Source: CAWCWK01 sp963842125 (GTDB lineage Bacteria; Pseudomonadota; Alphaproteobacteria; Rhizobiales; CAWCWK01). Taken from it: DNA of 64,000 bases. The position numbers and the translations under genes are program-made. Positions 51,729-59,340 of the stretch are shown in pieces (the stretch's first letter is position 1; each line of letters starts with the position of its first letter). The notes below the pieces were generated by a model. That model saw nothing but the letters and a program-made list of their open reading frames with translations, did not search any database and was not told the origin of the DNA. The stretch covers positions 992,001-1,056,000 of the forward strand of contig CAWJFE010000001.1 of NCBI GenBank assembly GCA_963842125.1, in the 5' to 3' direction.

Positions 51729-52391
51729 ATGTTCGACTACAACTTCCACTGGCGGCCGGTCCTCAAGAGCCTGCCGGACCTCATCGAGGCCAGCTTCGTG
51801 ACCCTGCAGGTCGCGACGCTCGCGATGGTGATCGGCATCGCCATCGGGCTCGGCCTCGCGCTGATCCGGCTCAACATGACCGGACCGCTGCGCTGGTTCG
51901 CCACCGCGTGGATCGAACTGGCCCGCAACACGCCGGCGCTCTTCCAGCTCTTCTTCTTCGGCTTCGGGCTCGGCGCGTTCGGGCTCCATCTGTCGCCCTA
52001 TGTCGTCGTGCTGGCCGGCCTCAGCTTCAACTGCGCCGGCTATCTGGCGGAGAACTTCCGCGGCGGATTCCAGGCCATTCCTCCGACCCAGCTTCGCGCC
52101 GCGCGCAGCCTCGGCATGACGGCCTGGCAGGCCTATACGCGCATCGTCATCCCGCAGGTCTTCCGCATCGTCTACCACCCGATCACCAACCAGATGGTCT
52201 GGGCGGTGCTGATGTCCTCGCTCGGCATGCTGGTCGGCTTTCGCGAGTTGAGCGGCGAGACGCAGTTCTTCGCCAGCCGCACGTTCCGCATCTTCGAATA
52301 TTTCGCGGTCGCGGCGGTGCTCTACTACATCATCGTCAAGATCATCCTCGGCGCCTCCCGCCTCCTGGCGGCCCGGCTCTTCCGGTACTAG
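51729..52391 (+). CDS. Polar amino-acid ABC transporter permease 1
   Basis: A 220-residue permease of the HisM/GlnP family. The first helix starts at FVTLQVATLAMVIGIAIGLG, the hallmark sequence WIELARNTPALFQLFFFGFG follows, and the EAA motif is QLRAARSLGMTAWQAYTRIV. About five helices are visible. It is separated from the binding-protein gene by 190 bp holding the palindromic element and from the second permease by 10 bp. Confidence 0.92.
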   Translation: MFDYNFHWRPVLKSLPDLIEASFVTLQVATLAMVIGIAIGLGLALIRLNMTGPLRWFATAWIELARNTPALFQLFFFGFGLGAFGLHLSPYVVVLAGLSFNCAGYLAENFRGGFQAIPPTQLRAARSLGMTAWQAYTRIVIPQVFRIVYHPITNQMVWAVLMSSLGMLVGFRELSGETQFFASRTFRIFEYFAVAAVLYYIIVKIILGASRLLAARLFRY

Positions 52392-52401
52392 GGGCGGTCC
52401 G

Positions 52402-53064
52402 GTGCGCGAATCGATCAGCTTCTTCAGCGGCTTCACCCCGAACGACCTATGGTTCATGGGCGAGGCGGCGCTGCGCACGCTCCTCATCTCGGTGCTCTCG
52501 GTCGGTATCGGCACGCTCTTGGGCGCCGTCTTCGGGTGGCTGCTCTACGAGGGCCGGCTCGCGGCGACGTTGCTGCTGGGGCCGGTGCTCGACATCTTCC
52601 GCTCCGTGCCGCTCATCATTCAGCTCGTCCTCTTCTACAACTTCGCGCCCATCGTCGGCCTCGACCTCGACGCCTTCGGGTCGGGAACCGTCATCTTGAC
52701 CATCTACACCGCCGCCCTCGTCGCCAGCGTCGTGCGCGGCGGCATCGAGGCGGTGGGCCTGCCGATGCGGCGCGCGGCGCGCTCGCTGGGCATGAGCTAC
52801 TGGCAGGACCTGCGCTACATCGTGCTGCCCATCGGTGGGCGGGCCGTCTTTCCCGCCTGGGTCGGCGTGGCGCTGGGCGTGATGAAGGACAGCGCCCTCG
52901 TCTCGGTCCTCGGCTACGTGGAATTGCTCAAAGCCAGCCAGATCCTGATGACGCGCACGCAGGAGCCCTTCCTGGTCCTCAGTATCGCGGGCGCCTTCTA
53001 TTTCGCGCTGTCCTATCCGATCTCGCGCTATGCCGCGCGGCTCGAGAAAACGTGGGCCCAATGA
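52402..53064 (+). CDS. Polar amino-acid ABC transporter permease 2
   Basis: A second 220-residue HisM/GlnP-type permease. Diagnostic are ALRTLLISVLSVGIGTLLGA, DIFRSVPLIIQLVLFYNFAP and the EAA motif PMRRAARSLGMSYWQDLRYI. It begins with GTG 10 bp after the first permease gene, and its last 4 bp overlap the start of the ATPase gene. With permease 1 it should form a heterodimeric channel. Confidence 0.92.
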   Translation: MRESISFFSGFTPNDLWFMGEAALRTLLISVLSVGIGTLLGAVFGWLLYEGRLAATLLLGPVLDIFRSVPLIIQLVLFYNFAPIVGLDLDAFGSGTVILTIYTAALVASVVRGGIEAVGLPMRRAARSLGMSYWQDLRYIVLPIGGRAVFPAWVGVALGVMKDSALVSVLGYVELLKASQILMTRTQEPFLVLSIAGAFYFALSYPISRYAARLEKTWAQ

Positions 53065-53783
53065 TCGAGATCCGCAATCTTCACAAGTATTTCGGCGAGC
53101 TCCATGTCCTCAAGGGCATCGATCTCGACGTGCCGAAAGGCGAGGTCCTCTCCGTGATCGGCGCCTCGGGCTCGGGCAAGTCGACGCTCCTCTACTGCAT
53201 CAACGGGCTGGAGAGCATCCAGGAGGGCCGCATCACGGTCGACGGCACCGATGTCCATGCCAAGGGCGTCGACATCAACGCGCTGCGCCAGACGCTTGGC
53301 ATGGTCTTTCAGCAGTGGAACAGCTTCCCCCACCTGACCGCGCTCGAGAACGTCGCCCTCTCGCCCCGGATCGTGAAGGGCAAGTCGAAGGCCGAGGCGC
53401 GGGAGATCGCGGCACGGCGCCTGGAGCATGTCGGTCTCGGCGACAAGCTCCACGCCTATCCGAGCGCGCTCTCGGGCGGCCAGCAGCAGCGCCTCGCCAT
53501 CGCCCGCGCGCTCGCGATGGAGCCCGCCTACATGCTCTTCGACGAGGCGACCTCGGCGCTCGACCCCGAACTCGTCGGCGAGGTGCTCGACACCATGCGT
53601 CTCCTCGCCGAGGAGGGCATGACGATGATCTGCGTCACGCACGAGATGGGCTTTGCCCGCGATGTCTCCGACCGCGTCGCCTATGTCCACGAGGGCGTGA
53701 TGGAGGAGATCGGGCCGCCGGCCCAGATCTTCGGCCAGCCGACCTCCGAGAGGACCGCCAAGTTCCTCGCCAACGTGCGCTGA
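53061..53783 (+). CDS. Polar amino-acid ABC transporter ATP-binding protein
   Basis: The 240-residue ATPase of the amino-acid transporter (GlnQ/HisP family). Walker A is GASGSGKSTLL, the Q-loop FQQWNSFPHLTALENV, the signature LSGGQQQRLAIARALAMEP, Walker B YMLFDEATSALDPEL and the H-loop CVTHEMGFARDVSDRV. ATGA overlaps the permease stop. A GC-rich stem-loop follows the stop codon, ahead of the catabolic genes. Confidence 0.93.
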   Translation: MIEIRNLHKYFGELHVLKGIDLDVPKGEVLSVIGASGSGKSTLLYCINGLESIQEGRITVDGTDVHAKGVDINALRQTLGMVFQQWNSFPHLTALENVALSPRIVKGKSKAEAREIAARRLEHVGLGDKLHAYPSALSGGQQQRLAIARALAMEPAYMLFDEATSALDPELVGEVLDTMRLLAEEGMTMICVTHEMGFARDVSDRVAYVHEGVMEEIGPPAQIFGQPTSERTAKFLANVR

Positions 53784-53784
53784 G

Positions 53785-53802
53785 CCGGGCCGAGCGGCCC
53801 GA
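53785..53802 (+). terminator. Stem-loop between transporter and catabolic genes
   Basis: CGGGCC (53786-53791) pairs with GGCCCG (53796-53801) around the loop GAGC, directly after the ATPase stop. Without a T-run and with catabolic genes continuing on the same strand, it may act as a partial terminator or RNA-processing hairpin that lowers expression of downstream genes. Confidence 0.45.
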
Positions 53803-53879
53803 TCCGCGATCTCATGTCTTCCCGAGGCCTCCCGCCTCGCAACTTTGCCCGACCGTCCAGACCTCAAGGAGTGTCACCA

Positions 53880-54842
53880 ATGTCCGCGAACGTGTTCACC
53901 GGCTGCATGCCCGCCCTGATGACGCCCTGCACGGCCGAGCGCCGTCCCAACTACGATGCGCTCGTGAGGCGCGGGCGCGAGCTGATGGAGGCGGGCATGT
54001 CGGCGGTCGTCTACTGCGGCTCGATGGGCGACTGGCCGCTCCTGACCGACGAGGCCCGCATGGAGGGCGTCGCGCGGCTCGTCGAGGCGGGCGTGCGGGT
54101 CGTCGTCGGCACTGGCGCGATGAACACCAAGGCCGCCGTCGCCCACGCCGCGCACGCGCAGGCCACGGGCGCGCACGGGCTGATGGTCATCCCCCGCGTT
54201 CTCTCTCGTGGCCCGTCGGCAACCGCGCAGCGCGCGCATTTCAAGGCCATCCTCTCGGCGGCGCCCGATCTGCCGGCCGTGATCTACAACAGCCCCTATT
54301 ACGGCTTCGCGACCAAGGCCGACCTCTTCTTCGCGCTGCGCGCCGAGCATCCCAACCTCGTCGGCTTCAAGGAGTTCGGCGGCTTCGACGATCTGCGCTA
54401 CGCGGCCGAGACCATCACCGCCCAGGACGATGCGGTGACGCTCATGGTCGGCGTCGACACCGCCGTCTACCACGGCTTCGTCAATTGCGGCGCGACGGGC
54501 GCCATCACCGGCATCGGCAACGCCCTGCCGCGCGAGGTCCTTCATCTCGTCGCGCTCTGCGAGCGGGCGGCCAAGGGAGACGTCGCGGCACGCCGTCTTG
54601 CGCGGGAGCTCGACGAGGCGTTCCAGGTCCTCTCCAGCTTCGACGAGGGGCCCGACCTCGTCCTCTACTACAAATACCTCCTCGTGCTGAACGGCGACGA
54701 GGACCACCGCCTCCATTTCAACGAGGACGATGCGCTGTCGGCCGCGCAGAAGGGCTATGTCGAGGCGCAGTACAGGCTCTTCACCGACTGGTACGCCGCC
54801 TGGTCGAAGCGCGACGAGGTCGTCGCCGCGACGGGCGGCTAG
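53880..54842 (+). CDS. hypD: Pyrroline-4-hydroxy-2-carboxylate deaminase-like DapA protein
   Basis: A 320-residue DapA-family enzyme. In hydroxyproline catabolism the homologue HypD deaminates and dehydrates delta1-pyrroline-4-hydroxy-2-carboxylate to alpha-ketoglutarate semialdehyde. The Schiff-base lysine is Lys164 in NLVGFKEFGGFDDLR and the catalytic tyrosine Tyr136 is in AVIYNSPYYGFATKADLFF. The N-terminus FTGCMPALMTPCTAERRPNY and YCGSMGDWPLLTDEAR are characteristic of this subgroup. The ATG at 53880 has AAGGAG upstream. Association with an epimerase, a flavoprotein and the transporter strongly supports the role. The final dehydrogenase of the pathway is not in the window. Confidence 0.85.
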   Translation: MSANVFTGCMPALMTPCTAERRPNYDALVRRGRELMEAGMSAVVYCGSMGDWPLLTDEARMEGVARLVEAGVRVVVGTGAMNTKAAVAHAAHAQATGAHGLMVIPRVLSRGPSATAQRAHFKAILSAAPDLPAVIYNSPYYGFATKADLFFALRAEHPNLVGFKEFGGFDDLRYAAETITAQDDAVTLMVGVDTAVYHGFVNCGATGAITGIGNALPREVLHLVALCERAAKGDVAARRLARELDEAFQVLSSFDEGPDLVLYYKYLLVLNGDEDHRLHFNEDDALSAAQKGYVEAQYRLFTDWYAAWSKRDEVVAATGG

Positions 54843-54844
54843 CC

Positions 54845-55792
54845 GTGCGCGTGATCGACAGCCATACGGCCGGCGAACCGACCCGCGTCGTGATCGAGGG
54901 CGGACCCGATCTCGGGTCCGGGACGCTGGCGCAGCGCGCGGCGCGGCTGGAGCGCGAGCATGCGGCCGTCTGCGCCGCCATTCTCGACGAGCCGCGCGGC
55001 CATGACGCGATCGTCGGCGCGCTCCTCGCCGAGCCGGACGATCCGGACTGCGCCGCCGCGGTCGTCTTCTTCAACCCCGTCGGCAATCTCGGCATGTGCG
55101 GCCACGGCACGATCGGGCTGGCCGCCACGCTGGCCCATCTCGGCCGGATCGGGATCGGCACGCATCGCATCGAGACCCCTGTCGGTATCGTCGAGGTGAC
55201 GCTGACCGATGCGAACACCGTCTCGGTCGTCAACGTCGAGAGCTACCGGCTGCAGGCGGGTGTCACCGTCGAGGTCGCGGGCATAGGGCCGGTGACCGGA
55301 GACGTGGCCTGGGGCGGCAACTGGTTCTTCCTGACCGATTCCGTCTCCATCGATCTGGTGCCGGCCAACATACGCCCCCTCACCGACGCGGCGCTCGCGA
55401 TCCGCGCCGCGCTGACCGACAGCGGTATCACCGGCACGGACGGTGCCTCGATCGACCATGTCGAACTCTACGGGCCTCCCCGCGCGCCGGATGCCGATAG
55501 CCGCAACTTCGTCCTCTGCTCGGGAGGCGCCTACGACCGCTCGCCCTGCGGCACGGGATCGTCGGCCAAGCTCGCCTGCCTCGCCGCGGACGGCGCGCTG
55601 GCGCCCGGCCGGGACTGGGTGCAGGAGAGCGTCATCGGCAGCACCTATCGGCTGCGCTATCGGCGAGGCGCCTCCGGCGGCGTGATACCGACGATCACGG
55701 GCCAGGCCTTCGTGACGGCCGACGTCACGCTCCTCTTCGATCCGGCCGATCCCTATGCGGGCGGTATCGGTGCAGCTGGGAGCGCCGCGTGA
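54845..55792 (+). CDS. hypE: 4-hydroxyproline 2-epimerase (proline racemase superfamily, Cys/Cys)
   Basis: A 315-residue proline-racemase-fold enzyme expected to interconvert trans-4-hydroxy-L-proline and cis-4-hydroxy-D-proline without cofactor. Both catalytic cysteines are present: Cys85 in VGNLGMCGHGTIG and Cys235 in DRSPCGTGSSAKL. RVIDSHTAGEPTRVV at the N-terminus is the family start. The GTG at 54845 lies 2 bp after the deaminase stop, so coupling is likely. Proline racemase shares both cysteines, but the neighbouring genes favour hydroxyproline. The first 8 codons after the start leave no room for a signal peptide, so it is cytosolic. Confidence 0.87.
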   Translation: MRVIDSHTAGEPTRVVIEGGPDLGSGTLAQRAARLEREHAAVCAAILDEPRGHDAIVGALLAEPDDPDCAAAVVFFNPVGNLGMCGHGTIGLAATLAHLGRIGIGTHRIETPVGIVEVTLTDANTVSVVNVESYRLQAGVTVEVAGIGPVTGDVAWGGNWFFLTDSVSIDLVPANIRPLTDAALAIRAALTDSGITGTDGASIDHVELYGPPRAPDADSRNFVLCSGGAYDRSPCGTGSSAKLACLAADGALAPGRDWVQESVIGSTYRLRYRRGASGGVIPTITGQAFVTADVTLLFDPADPYAGGIGAAGSAA

Positions 55793-55808
55793 GAACGGCC
55801 GGACGCGT

Positions 55809-57077
55809 ATGATGGCGGGACAAGAGACGCACGACGTCGTCGTCATCGGCGCCGGCATCATCGGTATCAACGCCGCGCTGGCCCTTCAGGCCGCCGGCCG
55901 GTCTGTCGTGATGATCGACCGCGCGTCCGACAGCCTCAGCGCATCGGAGGGCAATGCGGGGGCCTTCGCCTTTGCCGACATCGTGCCTCTCGCGACCCCC
56001 GGCATTCTCGCCAAGGCGCCCGGCTGGCTCCTCGATCCGCTCGGCCCGTTGTCGATCCGCCCGTCCTACGCCGCGCGCCTCGCCCCCTGGATGCTGCGCT
56101 TCTGGCGTGCGAGCCGCCGCGATCGGTTCGATGCCGCGCTCGCGGCGCAGGGCGCCCTGATGCGATTGTCGCAGGACGCCCTGGCCCGGCAGGTGCGCGC
56201 GCTCGGCGCCGAACATCTTCTCCAACGCGGCGGACAGCTGCAGCTCTTCGAGACCGAGGGCGCCTACCGGGCGAGCCTGCCGGTCTGGCGCCTGCGCGAG
56301 GCGCATGGCGTCGCGTTCGAGATGCTGGAGAGCGCGGGCGCGATCGCCGACATCCAGCCCGGCCTCGACCCCCGCTTCACCCGCGCCGGCTATACGCCCG
56401 ACTGGATCAACACGTGCGATCCCAGGCGTTGGCTCGCCCATCTCCTCGAGGCGTTCCGCGCCGGGGGCGGGCGGATCGAAGCCGGCGAGGTGACGGCTCT
56501 CGTGGACATGGAAGACGGCGTCCGCCTTCGCACAGACGCTGGAACCTCGGCGACGGAGATCCTGGCCAAGACAGTCGTCGTCGCGGCCGGCGCCTGGTCG
56601 CACCGGCTCGCCCGCACGCTTGGCGATCGGATCCCGCTGGAGACCGAGAGGGGCTACAACACGACGCTGCCCGAGGGCGCCTTTCGCCTGCGCACCCACC
56701 TCACGTTCTCCGAACACGGCTTCGTCGTCAGCCGGATCGGCGACGGCGTGCGCGTCGGCGGCGCCGTCGAGTTCGGCGGGCTCGGCCTCGCGCCGAACTA
56801 CCGGCGCGCCGACGCGCTTCTCGGCAAGGCGCACCGGTTCCTGCCCGGGCTCGACACGTCCGGCGGCACGCGGTGGATGGGCTTTCGCCCGTCGCTCCCC
56901 GACAGCCTGCCCGTGATCGACCATGCGCCCGGGTCTCCAAACGTCATCTACGCCTTCGGCCACGGCCATCTCGGCCTCACGCAGGCCGCCGGCACGGCCG
57001 AACTCGTCGCCGCGCTCGCCTGCCATGCCGCGCCGCCCATACCGATACGCGCCTTCTCCGCGCGCCGCTTTCGATAA
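55809..57077 (+). CDS. hypO: D-hydroxyproline dehydrogenase-like FAD oxidoreductase
   Basis: A 422-residue D-amino-acid-oxidase-fold flavoprotein. The Rossmann FAD motif is DVVVIGAGIIGINAALALQA near the N-terminus, and the C-terminal FAD motif is VIYAFGHGHLGLTQAAGTAE. WMGFRPSLPDSLPVID is typical of DadA/HypO proteins. It should oxidise cis-4-hydroxy-D-proline to delta1-pyrroline-4-hydroxy-2-carboxylate, the substrate of the adjacent deaminase. The ATG at 55809 begins 16 bp after the epimerase stop; a second ATG at 55812 is equally plausible. D-amino acid dehydrogenase with broader range is the alternative. Confidence 0.85.
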   Translation: MMAGQETHDVVVIGAGIIGINAALALQAAGRSVVMIDRASDSLSASEGNAGAFAFADIVPLATPGILAKAPGWLLDPLGPLSIRPSYAARLAPWMLRFWRASRRDRFDAALAAQGALMRLSQDALARQVRALGAEHLLQRGGQLQLFETEGAYRASLPVWRLREAHGVAFEMLESAGAIADIQPGLDPRFTRAGYTPDWINTCDPRRWLAHLLEAFRAGGGRIEAGEVTALVDMEDGVRLRTDAGTSATEILAKTVVVAAGAWSHRLARTLGDRIPLETERGYNTTLPEGAFRLRTHLTFSEHGFVVSRIGDGVRVGGAVEFGGLGLAPNYRRADALLGKAHRFLPGLDTSGGTRWMGFRPSLPDSLPVIDHAPGSPNVIYAFGHGHLGLTQAAGTAELVAALACHAAPPIPIRAFSARRFR

Positions 57078-57089
57078 AGGACATGTCTC

Positions 57090-58193
57090 ATGAAAATCAC
57101 GGCCATCAACGTCTTTCAGGTCGATCTGCCGCTTCGGGAAGGGCGCTACAACTGGTCGAACGGCAATTTCGTCGAGGTCTTCGACAGCACGGTCGTCGAG
57201 GTCGTCACGGATGAAGGCTTGAAGGGCTACGCCGAGTGCTGCCCGCTGGGGTCGGCGTACCTGCCGTCCTTCGCGCTCGGCGTTCGCGCCGGCCTCGCCG
57301 AGCTCGCCCCGCATCTCATCGGGCAGGACCCGACCAATATCGGCGCGGTCAACCGGGTCATGGATGCGGCCCTGCGCGGTCACCCTTATGCGAAGGCCCC
57401 CATCGACATCGCCTGCTGGGACATTCTCGGCAAGGCGACGGGCCTGCCCGTCTACACGCTGCTGGGCGGTGCGATGCAGGACGATGTCGCCCTCTACCGC
57501 GCGATCAGCCAGGAGGCGCCCGATGCGATGGCCGCCAAGATCGAGGGCTATGCGGCCGAGGGCTACACCAGGTTCCAGCTGAAGGTGGGCGGCGATGCGA
57601 ATGACGATATCGACCGGATCCACGCCACCCGCGCGATCGTCAAGCCGAGCGACGTCCTCGTCGCCGACGCCAATACCGGCTGGACCCGCCACGAAGCCGC
57701 CCGCGTGGTCGGCGCCGTCGCCGGGCTCGACGTCTACATCGAGCAACCCTGCCTGACCTATGAGGAATGCGTCTCCGTTCGCCGGCGCACCGGCCTGCCC
57801 TTCGTCCTCGACGAAGTCATCGACACGCCCAACACGCTGGTGCGGGGCATGGCGGAGGACGCGATGGATGTCATCAACCTCAAGATCTCCAAGGTCGGCG
57901 GCCTCACGCGGGCGAAGCTGATGCGCGATCTTTGCGTCGCGCACGGCATCCCGATGACGATCGAGGACACCTGGGGCGGCGACATCGTGACGGCGGCCAT
58001 CGCCCATCTCGCCCGCTCGACGCCGTCCGACTTCACCTTCTCGGCGACGGACTTCAACAGCTACGGCACGGTCGCCATCGCCGACGGCGCGCCCAGCCGC
58101 GTCGACGGGCGCATGACCGCCCCCGACGCCCCCGGTCTCGGCATCACCCCGATCTTCGACGCGCTCGGCGATCCCGTCGCGCGCTACAACTGA
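57090..58193 (+). CDS. Enolase-superfamily enzyme (cis-3-hydroxyproline dehydratase / betaine epimerase type)
   Basis: A 367-residue member of the enolase superfamily, muconate-lactonizing-enzyme subgroup. Catalytic residues read as Lys165 (RFQLKVGGD), metal ligands Asp193 (VADANTGW), Glu218 (YIEQPC) and Asp241 (FVLDEV), and Lys265 (NLKISKVGG), with DTWGGDIVTAA near the barrel end. CPLGSAYLPSFALGVRAGL and GHPYAKAPIDIACWDILGK resemble HpbD-type proline-betaine 2-epimerases and the cis-3-hydroxy-L-proline dehydratases. Context with two proline-racemase-superfamily enzymes, and no demethylase genes for betaines, favours the dehydratase. The exact reaction is inference. It starts 12 bp after the flavoprotein gene. 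Confidence 0.8.
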   Translation: MKITAINVFQVDLPLREGRYNWSNGNFVEVFDSTVVEVVTDEGLKGYAECCPLGSAYLPSFALGVRAGLAELAPHLIGQDPTNIGAVNRVMDAALRGHPYAKAPIDIACWDILGKATGLPVYTLLGGAMQDDVALYRAISQEAPDAMAAKIEGYAAEGYTRFQLKVGGDANDDIDRIHATRAIVKPSDVLVADANTGWTRHEAARVVGAVAGLDVYIEQPCLTYEECVSVRRRTGLPFVLDEVIDTPNTLVRGMAEDAMDVINLKISKVGGLTRAKLMRDLCVAHGIPMTIEDTWGGDIVTAAIAHLARSTPSDFTFSATDFNSYGTVAIADGAPSRVDGRMTAPDAPGLGITPIFDALGDPVARYN

Positions 58194-58205
58194 AACGAGC
58201 CGCCC

Positions 58206-59252
58206 ATGCGCAGCACCCGGACCATCCACGTCGTCTCCTGCCATGCCGAAGGCGAGGTTGGCGACGTCATCGTCGGCGGCGTCAGACCGCCGCCGGGCGA
58301 TACGATCTGGGAGCAGCGCAGCTTCATTGCCAAGGACGGATCGCTGCGCGCTTTTGTTCTCAACGAACCGCGCGGCGGCGTCTTCCGGCACGTCAACCTC
58401 CTCGTCCCTCCCGTCCATCCCGAGGCCGACGCCGCCTTCATCATCATGGAGCCGGAGGACACGCCGCCCATGTCCGGCTCGAACGCGATCTGCGTGTCGA
58501 CCGTCCTCCTCGACACCGGCATCGTGCCGATGCGCGAGCCGGTGACCGAGATGGTGCTGGAGGCGCCGGGCGGCCTCGTCCACGTCACGGCCGAATGCCG
58601 GGGCGGCAAGGCCGAGCGGATCCGCGTCCGGAACGTACCCTGCTTTGCCGACAAGCTCGACGTCGCCCTCGAGGTCGCGGGGGTCGGAACGCTTCGTGTC
58701 GATACGGCCTATGGCGGCGACAGCTTCGTCGTCGTCGACGCGGCGGCGCTGGGCTTTGCGATCGTGGAGGACGAGGCGGCCGAGATCGCGCGGATCGGCA
58801 TGGCCATCACCGAGGCGGCCAACGCCCAGATCGGCTTCTCCCATCCCGACAATCCCGATTGGAGCCACATCTCGTTCTGCGCCTTCAAGGGCCCGCTCAC
58901 GGCGACTGAAACGGGCTGGACGGGTCGCTCGGCCGTCGCGATCCGGCCGGGCAAGGTCGATCGCTCGCCGACCGGCACGGCCGTCTCCGCGCGCCTGGCC
59001 CTGATGGCCGCGCGGGGCGAGATCGCGGCCGGTCGGGATTTCGAGGCGGTCTCGATCATCGGATCGCGCTTCACGGGGCGGATCGTCGGCGAGGCCGAGG
59101 TCGGCGGACGCCCCGCCATCGTTCCCGAGATCGCCGGGCGCGGCTGGGTCACCGGCACCCATCAGCACCTCCTCGACCCGGACGATCCCTTCCCCGCAGG
59201 CTATCGCCTCAGCGACACCTGGGGCGTCGCGGCCCGAACGATCGCGGACTGA
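58206..59252 (+). CDS. Trans-3-hydroxy-L-proline dehydratase-like protein (Ser/Thr variant)
   Basis: A 348-residue proline-racemase-superfamily protein. The two catalytic positions are Ser90 (PPMSGSNAICV) and Thr256 (DRSPTGTAVSARL) instead of the Cys/Cys of racemases. Loss of the second cysteine is the mark of the dehydratase branch, which converts trans-3-hydroxy-L-proline to delta1-pyrroline-2-carboxylate. Other family segments are HVVSCHAEGEVGDVIVGGV, VDTAYGGDSFVVVDA and ITGTHQ-like VTGTHQHLLDPDDPFP. It starts 12 bp after the enolase-superfamily gene and ends the operon, 20 bp before palindromic element C. A pyrroline-2-carboxylate reductase would be needed and is not in the window. Confidence 0.83.
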   Translation: MRSTRTIHVVSCHAEGEVGDVIVGGVRPPPGDTIWEQRSFIAKDGSLRAFVLNEPRGGVFRHVNLLVPPVHPEADAAFIIMEPEDTPPMSGSNAICVSTVLLDTGIVPMREPVTEMVLEAPGGLVHVTAECRGGKAERIRVRNVPCFADKLDVALEVAGVGTLRVDTAYGGDSFVVVDAAALGFAIVEDEAAEIARIGMAITEAANAQIGFSHPDNPDWSHISFCAFKGPLTATETGWTGRSAVAIRPGKVDRSPTGTAVSARLALMAARGEIAAGRDFEAVSIIGSRFTGRIVGEAEVGGRPAIVPEIAGRGWVTGTHQHLLDPDDPFPAGYRLSDTWGVAARTIAD

Positions 59253-59272
59253 CGCGGATCCGGCCCGCGGCC

Positions 59273-59340
59273 CTAGAGCCGTTCCAGCGTCGGTGCGATA
59301 GCACCGCAGCGTACGGAACCGCGCAAAAACAAAGCGCTAG
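59273..59340 (+). repeat. Dispersed palindromic 3'-end element, copy C
   Basis: A 68-bp copy differing from copy B at four positions and ending at the CTAG where copy B begins its second hairpin. It lies between the convergent stops of the dehydratase and the small membrane-anchored protein gene, and its terminal CTAG supplies the TAG stop of the latter on the minus strand. The GGTGC-GATA-GCACC hairpin is intact. Confidence 0.93.

Noticed and set aside
55725..59168. A 1147-codon open frame on the minus strand opposite the hydroxyproline genes
   Set aside because: It crosses four well-supported genes on the plus strand and has no recognisable domains; it is an antisense shadow.
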